A stretch of 41,227 nt of DNA from Pedobacter sp. MC2016-05 (GTDB lineage Bacteria; Bacteroidota; Bacteroidia; Sphingobacteriales; Sphingobacteriaceae). The stretch lies in assembly GCF_026239735.1 (NCBI RefSeq), contig NZ_JAPIVT010000030.1, positions 1-41,227 on the forward strand, given 5' to 3'. The notes beneath the pieces were generated by a model, which searched no databases, had not been told where the DNA came from, and saw only the letters and a program-made list of their open reading frames with translations. Below are positions 35,552-41,227 of this stretch, one piece after another. The stretch's first letter is position 1, and the number at the start of each line of letters is the position of its first letter. The position numbers and the translations under genes are program-made.

Positions 35552-36625
35552 CTAAAGTGGCAGATTAAAGCGGGCCACCGTTCCTTTACCAGCAGGGTTA
35601 GTTTCTATCCGAATCGCACCGCCATGTTGGGCAATAATCTCTGAACAAAGAAATAAACCTATTCCGCTGCCGGATGCAATTGTGCTAGCATTTTCCACGC
35701 GGTAGAACTTTTCAAAAACTTTTGTCTGTTCGGTTTCGGATATGCCTATACCAAAGTCAATGACCAAAACCTGAATATTCGTATGGTCACCGGAGATTTC
35801 GATCTGAATTTTGGATTCACCTGGAGAATACTTAATTGCATTATTGATCAGATTTGTCAGTACCTGTGCGATTCGGTATCTATCCGCAGTAACCTTGAGA
35901 ATATCTGTTTTTGTAGCCAGGCTGATTTCAAAATCGCCACTGGTGAGACTGGCATTGGCAATGACCTCTAGTGTCAGTTCCTCAAGATTAACAGTTTCCT
36001 TTTTCAGGATCATCTCAGTCTGGTGATATAACTTGTTATTGATCATATCATCCATAAGTCTCTCGACCTTCCCGCTTGCAGTAATTGCCCTTTCCGCAAT
36101 AAGCTGATGCTTGGTGTCTCCAATTTTAACAATGAATTTGTGCAGTAACTGCAAGTACCCTTTCACAACTGACAAGGGTGATTTAAGTTCATGGGTAGTA
36201 ATATTCAAGATTTCATCACGCAAAATTTCTGCACCCTTTTTCTCGGTTATATCAATGGTTGTACCTACTATGCGAACTGGTTTTAAATCCTCGAAAATCA
36301 CCGTCCCCCTTACCTGCAGCCAATGGATATTGTTACCGGTATGCCTGACACGGACTTCAAAATCATAGGTAGGTGTTTCAGGATTCATAGCCTGCCTCAG
36401 CCCTTCCTCCCTTCGCCACCGGTCCTCAGGTAATATGGAATCTATAATCGTTTGCTCAGTAATGACCTGATCTGGTGTTAATCGGAAGTTTATCCTGTTC
36501 TGGTCAGTACATTCAATCAGTTTGGTTTTAAGATCAAGTTCCCAGAAGCCGAGCTTAACCTGGGCAAGGGCTATAGCCAGGTGTTCCTCAGAAATCCTGG
36601 CAGAATTAAAAAAGTTTTTTGGCAA
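35552..36625 (-). CDS. soluble PAS-domain sensor histidine kinase
   Basis: 357 residues, no membrane segment. Residues 15-128 are a PAS domain with PAC end (FEVRVRHTGNN, VGTTIDITEKK). HisKA has H145 in THELKSPLSVVKGYL, and the ATPase has NLINNAIKYSP, VIDFGIGIS and SGSGIGLFL. The PAS lacks a LOV cysteine and no other cofactor ligand is evident, so its signal is unknown. It is convergent with the amylase and divergent from the next kinase; no response regulator is adjacent, so it may share the one at 33293. Confidence 0.85.
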   Translation of the reverse strand: MPKNFFNSARISEEHLAIALAQVKLGFWELDLKTKLIECTDQNRINFRLTPDQVITEQTIIDSILPEDRWRREEGLRQAMNPETPTYDFEVRVRHTGNNIHWLQVRGTVIFEDLKPVRIVGTTIDITEKKGAEILRDEILNITTHELKSPLSVVKGYLQLLHKFIVKIGDTKHQLIAERAITASGKVERLMDDMINNKLYHQTEMILKKETVNLEELTLEVIANASLTSGDFEISLATKTDILKVTADRYRIAQVLTNLINNAIKYSPGESKIQIEISGDHTNIQVLVIDFGIGISETEQTKVFEKFYRVENASTIASGSGIGLFLCSEIIAQHGGAIRIETNPAGKGTVARFNLPL

Positions 36626-36808
36626 TGATTTTAGCTATTTATTTTAGCAAAGTTAAGCATTGATCGATAAACTGCAAATTTAAGAATCCCGGAAAACTCA
36701 GATGAGTTCAAACATTTGGGCTAAGGGGGGGGTTAGATAATTAATAGAACAAGAATAGTCAATTTATATATCAAAAACTTTACTTAAAACAATATAATCC
36801 GGTTACCG

Positions 36809-38671
36809 ATGGAAGATAATATTTCAGCTGAGCTTAAACATTCACTCAATTTAGTGCCCAGTTGTTTAATGATCATTTCTCCAAGCATGTCTATTTCCAT
36901 GGTCAACGATTATTTTGCGGATTGTTTGAAGATCGATAAGGATACCATTGTCAATATGGATTTAGCGCCTGGTCTAAAACTCATCCTAAATAGTTCGCCA
37001 GATCTCATTCAGGACTATGCACTTGATCTGGAACAATGGTTTAGAACAAATTTTGATAGGCTTTTCCTGAGCGCTGTAAAGGATGCTTTCAAATCAGAGT
37101 TTGAGGGAGTGTCTTATAACATGATATCTACAGATAAAAGTCAAGGGGCAATCATTTTAAACTTCGGTATTGGCAGCATAGCCTGTAAAAAGGCGATGGT
37201 TTCGGAGCGTGAGATGACGCTTCAGAACATGACAGATGATTCAGAAGTATTGATCAGTATGGTAGATGAATATGGAAGCCTTGAATTCCGCAACCTTGCC
37301 TGGGAAAAGTTTATGGGAGAAAGAATCCCTTCGCAGGGCAGATTCCAGTGGGAGGAACTAGTCCATGGGGATGACCTGGAGCCCTTTCATAATCAGCTTT
37401 ACAATGCGATTTCAACCAGGGCTTCATTTTCAGCAGAGCTCAGGATAAAGGATCGAAACAATCTGTATAGATGGTTAAAAATTAAAGGTTCACCAAGACT
37501 AAATAGTTATCAGCGTTTTTTAGGATATGTCTGCACCGGTATAGAAATAAGCGAAACTAAAAATCAGTTGCTGGAGCTTACCAGGCTAAATGAGGCGCTC
37601 ATCATCTCTAATACTGAAATCGCTGCCCGCAAAGAAGAACTTCAATCTGCATTGGATGCAGCTGAAATGGGAAGTTGTAGTCTTGACATCGCTACCTTGA
37701 AAGCAAAAATGTCCCAAGAATACCGCAATCATTACGGTTTGCCGTTACAGGGAGACATTGACTGGCAAATGGTAATGCAGGCAGTAGAACCGGAATACCG
37801 TGATGAAGTAAATCAGGTACTCTATGATGCGGCTGAACATGGAACCGCGGTTGATAGCACCTACCCTATCCGCCACCTGATATCTGGCCAGCGGAAATGG
37901 ATGCGGGTAGTTGGGAAGGTGAGCAAAGATAAAACAGGAAAACCTCAATCAATATATGCTGTTGTGATGGACGTAACTGGAGCTATTCAGGAAGAGCACA
38001 TGAAGAATAAGTTTATAGAAATGGTCAGTCACGAGCTTAAAACACCACTAACTTCAATCGGCGGATTTATACAGCTGTTAGCATACAAACATGATCTTGG
38101 TCAACAGGTTGATGCCGCAAATATTTCTAAAAAGGTCCACCATCAGCTATCAAAAATGGGCCGGATGATCGAAGGATTTTTGAATATCTCCAGGATAGAG
38201 TCTAGCGAAATGAAGATCGAGAAGAGAGAATTTAATTTTTGTGATCTCATTGATGAACTCAATGAGGAGTTTATCAATGAGATCTCAACCCATCGCATTT
38301 CCACTACAAAATGTGAAAGTCTTATGGTAAATGGGGATAGGGATAGAATTGGAATGGTTATACATAATCTGATCAGCAACGCTATAAAGTATTCTCCTTC
38401 CGGATCTCCAATTCAGATAGAATTCTGGGTCGAAGACAGTAATTTGATATTTAGCGTGAAAGATCAGGGTATAGGCATCATACCGGGCGAGGAAGAAAAA
38501 CTCTTTAAGCCCTATTTTAGAAGCAAAAACCAGCGCATTCATACGGTATCGGGTTTCGGTATCGGCCTATTCATCTGCGCAAAGATCATAAAATTACATG
38601 ATGGAGTGATATGGGCAGAAAGCAAACCAGGTGAAACAGGTAGTAATTTTAGTTTTTCTATCCCACATTGA
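36809..38671 (+). CDS. multi-PAS soluble sensor histidine kinase
   Basis: 620 residues, no membrane helix. An N-terminal PAS-like domain (about 10-125, SCLMIISPSMSISMVNDYF), a second PAS (145-250) and a third (280-393, EMGSCSLDIATLKAKMSQEY ... VVMDVTGAIQEE) separated by a coiled coil (252-285). HisKA has H408 in VSHELKTPLTSIGGF, and the ATPase has NLISNAIKYSP, VKDQGIGI and GFGIGLFI. No cofactor motif is recognised. Its start faces the kinase at 36625, leaving 183 bases with a G8 run at 36725-36732. All kinase motifs are intact. Confidence 0.87.
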   Translation: MEDNISAELKHSLNLVPSCLMIISPSMSISMVNDYFADCLKIDKDTIVNMDLAPGLKLILNSSPDLIQDYALDLEQWFRTNFDRLFLSAVKDAFKSEFEGVSYNMISTDKSQGAIILNFGIGSIACKKAMVSEREMTLQNMTDDSEVLISMVDEYGSLEFRNLAWEKFMGERIPSQGRFQWEELVHGDDLEPFHNQLYNAISTRASFSAELRIKDRNNLYRWLKIKGSPRLNSYQRFLGYVCTGIEISETKNQLLELTRLNEALIISNTEIAARKEELQSALDAAEMGSCSLDIATLKAKMSQEYRNHYGLPLQGDIDWQMVMQAVEPEYRDEVNQVLYDAAEHGTAVDSTYPIRHLISGQRKWMRVVGKVSKDKTGKPQSIYAVVMDVTGAIQEEHMKNKFIEMVSHELKTPLTSIGGFIQLLAYKHDLGQQVDAANISKKVHHQLSKMGRMIEGFLNISRIESSEMKIEKREFNFCDLIDELNEEFINEISTHRISTTKCESLMVNGDRDRIGMVIHNLISNAIKYSPSGSPIQIEFWVEDSNLIFSVKDQGIGIIPGEEEKLFKPYFRSKNQRIHTVSGFGIGLFICAKIIKLHDGVIWAESKPGETGSNFSFSIPH

Positions 38672-38831
38672 TTTGACTATTGGATCACCGTTATAAGGTA
38701 TGCAAACTATTAAGCCAGGGGAAGCGGTAATATTTTCCGTGAGAATGTCTTGAAGGAACACTCTCATCTACCTGCAAAAATAACTTCCCCTTAACTGTAA
38801 ACTTCATAGTTTAATTTCAAGTCTATAAAAA

Positions 38832-38847
38832 AGTCTCAATAAACGAA
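38832..38847 (+). repeat. dispersed core element, copy L
   Basis: AGTCTCAATAAACGAA. The 45 bases before it (CTGTAAACTT ... TATAAAAA) look like a worn right half of a unit. It lies about 93 bases before the hydrolase start. Confidence 0.55.
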
Positions 38848-38940
38848 TAATTCGTCCAAATATAAGAATCTGAAATTATAGATGTACTTTCAGTACGTAC
38901 TAGTGCTGCGCGCTAAAATATACACCAAGATACTGCCACA

Positions 38941-39744
38941 ATGAAAACCTACATTATAGCGACACTAATATTATTTTCAAACTTTAATAAAAGCTATGCT
39001 CAGACAATTGATACCCTTATTTACGTAGGTACCTGTAGTCTTCACATCAAAGTAATTAAAGGTAATGCAAAAACTATTTTATTTGAATCAGGTGGAGCGC
39101 TTGGTGCCAGTCAATGGGACATAATCTCAACCCGGGCGCATAATATTCTAAACGCTACAGTGATAACCTACGATCGCCAGGGTTCTGGCAAGAGTGATAT
39201 CGATACAAATCAATACAACATTTTAAACGAAGTAAAAGGGCTTGAATTTGCACTGACAAAATTAGGTTATGGAAATTCTGATATGCTCTTGGTCAGTCAT
39301 TCATTGGGTGCTTTTTATTCTATGCTATACGCAAATAGAAATCCTCATCTAATAAAGGGTATTATGATGTTTGATCCCAGGATAGCCTCAAGAGCAGACA
39401 TGAGGTTTGCCAGGCAGGTTTACAAGAAGCTGGATCGCAAACAGTTTAAGAAGGAAGAATCATGGCTCTATTATGTTTTAGCCGCAATGGAAAGTAATAG
39501 TAATATTGTTCGAAAAATCTCGCTAGAAGAAACAATACCAATATTAGATGTAATGGCAGAATTTGGACCGTTTGATTCAAAGCAGGAAAATGAAAGATTT
39601 CAACTCTCTCAAAAAGATTTTGTTAAAAGAAAGCAGAATGCAACGTTACTATATCTAAAAGGCACTTCCCACAATATACCTCAAGATAAACCAGAAGTTG
39701 TAATAAATGAGATTGTGAAATTTTATACGTATCACTTAAATTGA
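38941..39744 (+). CDS. exported alpha/beta hydrolase
   Basis: 267 residues with a signal peptide ending SYAQ. Alpha/beta-hydrolase order: LFESGGALGASQWD (oxyanion region), VITYDRQGSGKSD, then the nucleophile elbow V118-S-H-S121-L-G, and a late histidine in KGTSHNIPQDKPE with a candidate acid between. The cap region (residues 150-220) is Lys/Glu-rich and helical. The substrate is unknown; such exported members are often esterases or peptidases. A single gene with a copy of the core element before it and a long hairpin at its stop. Confidence 0.8.
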   Translation: MKTYIIATLILFSNFNKSYAQTIDTLIYVGTCSLHIKVIKGNAKTILFESGGALGASQWDIISTRAHNILNATVITYDRQGSGKSDIDTNQYNILNEVKGLEFALTKLGYGNSDMLLVSHSLGAFYSMLYANRNPHLIKGIMMFDPRIASRADMRFARQVYKKLDRKQFKKEESWLYYVLAAMESNSNIVRKISLEETIPILDVMAEFGPFDSKQENERFQLSQKDFVKRKQNATLLYLKGTSHNIPQDKPEVVINEIVKFYTYHLN

Positions 39745-39791
39745 TTGATGAATTGATTTAGTGCATTTTCTGTTATAATCTTCATCAATCA
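39742..39791 (+). terminator. long hairpin at the end of the hydrolase gene
   Basis: TGATTGATGAA, starting in the stop codon, pairs perfectly with TTCATCAATCA (39781-39791) across a 28-base loop. No T tract follows, so termination is only likely. Confidence 0.4.
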
Positions 39792-39822
39792 TAACACTTT
39801 AATTACAGCATCAAAGTAATTT

Positions 39823-39838
39823 TGTCTCAACAAACGAA
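39823..39838 (+). repeat. dispersed core element, copy M
   Basis: TGTCTCAACAAACGAA. Just before it AATTACAGCATCAAAG recalls the GATTACGGCAAAGAG end of a unit. TAGATTTA follows 18 bases after the TTTTG, so it could form a promoter with that TTTG. Confidence 0.55.
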
Positions 39839-39885
39839 GATTTAGATTTAACGTTAAATATTTGGGCTACAATCAATTTAGGATG

Positions 39886-39962
39886 GAAACAACTGATAAA
39901 TAGTTCTGACCAACAAGTCTATCCGCTGAAAAAGCATATGTAAATTAAGCCGGGATTCATGT
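39886..39962 (+). repeat. orphan copy of the NTF2-like gene's 3' end
   Basis: GAAACAACTGATAAATAGTT encodes ETTDK-stop, like EPTDK-stop at 27777, and the next 55 bases match that gene's 3' flank. No coding sequence remains upstream, so a related gene seems to have been lost here. Confidence 0.55.
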
Positions 39963-40387
39963 TGAGCATTATCATCATTTCCCTTTTAGACGGCAAAGCA
40001 ATCTACTGTAATACATCCTAAAATTAAGTACATCATCAAAATCCATTCATTTTAATTTTCTGAACATCTATCTTACTTGAAAAAAATGTAAGCTATTAAT
40101 CTACTATAAAACTGCTCCGTTAAGTGATTTTCATACAATGCGGTTTTTATTATGCCTCGTCGGTTTGAAAACCAATAGGACAAATGGATTAAAATGACAC
40201 CTGGATAATCAGCGACTTGGTCCATTCAGATTATCGGTATCTCGGCTTTAGTATTTACAAATTATTAATTTGATGTGTTTTTAAGGTTACTGGTCTTGAA
40301 TAAGTGCTTGTGAAACGTTACATTGCTACGCAAATGAATATTCAACTCTATATTTTTCCTCCATTCCATTGGATATATGGTATAAAA

Positions 40388-41227
40388 ATGAAGTGTAAAA
40401 ACCTTACTCCTATTCTTACATTTCTCATTACTACTATTTTTTATAATACACAGGCCCAAGACATTCACATTGCCAAACTGGATAGCTTTTTAAATGCAGT
40501 TTCTTCGAATAATCAGGTAATGGGAAGTGTAATGATTACGAAACATGGAAAGTTAATTTATGAGAAGATTATCGGCTTTAGCCAGATCGAGGGAGACAAA
40601 AAAAATCCCGCAACGTTACAAACTCAATACCGAATTGGTTCTATTTCCAAGAGCTTTACCGCAGTAATGATATTCCAGCTGATTGATGAAAATAAAATTT
40701 CATTAGACACAAAACTCTCCAGGTTTTTTCCAAATATGCCTAATGCAAATCGAATTACCATTGAACATTTGCTTAGCCATACTAGCGGCCTTTCAGACCA
40801 TGTGAACGAAAACATCGAATGGATTACTGAGCCACATACCAAAGCAGAACTGCTTGACAAAATTGCTCAGGTAAAACCGCATTTCGAGCCTGGAGCTAAA
40901 CAGCAGTATTCAAACGGTGGCTTCTTGTTGCTTGGATATATAGTAGAAAAGATCACGAACAAAACCTACCAAGCAGCACTGAAACAAAGAATTATCAATA
41001 AGATTGGCCTGAAAAACACAATTGCAGCAACAAGAAATAATAGTTTATCACTCGAAGCAAGACCTTACTCGTTTCAAGGATCTTGGGTTCCGGTTAAAGA
41101 AATCTATTTCCCAAACGTGGTAGGTGTGGGGGATATCTTGTCTACACCCCAAGATTTGTCGATATTTATAAACTCGCTTGTATCGGGAAAATTAGTTAGC
41201 AGCAATAGCTACAATCACATGAAGGCA
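40388..41227 (+). CDS. class-C beta-lactamase-like serine hydrolase (runs off window end)
   Basis: The first 280 residues from the ATG at 40388; the frame is open to the last base. A signal peptide ends NTQAQ. The penicillin-binding/beta-lactamase fold motifs are S85-I-S-K88 (SxxK nucleophile and base) in YRIGSISKSFTAV and Y174-S-N in KQQYSNGGFLLLGY, together with HLLSHTSGLSD. The third motif would lie beyond the window. These proteins include esterases, D-amino peptidases and true AmpC enzymes; Bacteroidota carry many, and resistance cannot be inferred. The gene follows a 640-base gap and stands alone. Confidence 0.88.
   Translation, partial: MKCKNLTPILTFLITTIFYNTQAQDIHIAKLDSFLNAVSSNNQVMGSVMITKHGKLIYEKIIGFSQIEGDKKNPATLQTQYRIGSISKSFTAVMIFQLIDENKISLDTKLSRFFPNMPNANRITIEHLLSHTSGLSDHVNENIEWITEPHTKAELLDKIAQVKPHFEPGAKQQYSNGGFLLLGYIVEKITNKTYQAALKQRIINKIGLKNTIAATRNNSLSLEARPYSFQGSWVPVKEIYFPNVVGVGDILSTPQDLSIFINSLVSGKLVSSNSYNHMKA

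Larger units (their letters stand above)
39745..40387. other. gene-free stretch before the serine hydrolase
   Basis: Holds the hairpin arm, copy M of the core element (39823) and a leftover 3' end of an NTF2-like gene (39886-39962). The rest, to 40387, shows nothing I can support. Confidence 0.45.

Noticed and set aside
1..41227. tRNA, rRNA or retron-like RNA genes
   Set aside because: I found no tRNA-like arm set, rRNA segment or reverse transcriptase in the sequence; a covariance search could still find a small RNA.

Overview
The window looks like a Bacteroidota chromosome, most likely Sphingobacteriaceae (Pedobacter or Mucilaginibacter type). The evidence is a fused CcoN-CcoO cytochrome oxidase gene in the Bacteroidota cco order, a SusC/TonB-like outer-membrane barrel with a carboxypeptidase-type N-terminal domain, a GH110 beta-helix glycosidase, A+T-rich intergenic DNA with TAnnTTT-type promoter boxes, and few Shine-Dalgarno sites. 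This placement comes from gene content, not from a database search.

Layout. 1-5.2 kb: the end of an unidentified gene, a secreted GH110 alpha-galactosidase, a VapBC50-type toxin-antitoxin pair, a fold-back repeat, and a secreted protein gene with a stop codon inside its signal peptide. 5.2-6.0 kb: gene-poor DNA with a decayed gene and a hairpin repeat. 6.0-14.4 kb: one tight minus-strand operon, ccoI-ccoS-ccoNO-ccoQ-ccoP-ccoG-ccoH and a SafE/DsbD-like membrane protein, which encodes the cbb3 oxidase with its copper-loading and maturation factors. 14.6-20.9 kb: an accessory zone with a broken flavin oxidoreductase-like gene, small exported proteins, a small putative antitoxin next to a frameshifted zeta toxin, a HigBA pair, and a YhcG/DUF1016 remnant joined to an S41 peptidase remnant. 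20.9-30.6 kb: mostly single-gene units for the cell envelope (FtsX/MacB-type permease, HESSH metalloprotease-like protein, small beta-barrel, S41 protease, NTF2-like lipoprotein) and a large TonB-type barrel gene with one frameshift. 31.7-38.7 kb: a signalling block with a LOV (blue-light type) histidine kinase, a single-domain response regulator, a cytoplasmic GH13 alpha-amylase and two more soluble PAS kinases. 38.9-41.2 kb: an exported alpha/beta hydrolase and the start of a class-C beta-lactamase-like serine hydrolase.

The most unusual feature is a dispersed element with the core TGTCTCANAAAACGAA. I count about 14 recognisable copies, all on the plus strand and all between genes. Most lie roughly 90-310 bases before a plus-strand gene. 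The better-preserved copies are parts of a unit of about 85-90 bases, and at least three sites show traces of two units in tandem. None lies inside the cbb3 operon. It could be a promoter or leader element, a miniature mobile element, or a recombination site that marks accessory single-gene units; the sequence alone does not decide.

Many genes in the accessory parts are broken by stops, frameshifts or deletions. Some lesions are in T or A runs and could be sequencing errors. Others, such as the YhcG/S41 chimaera, are real decay.
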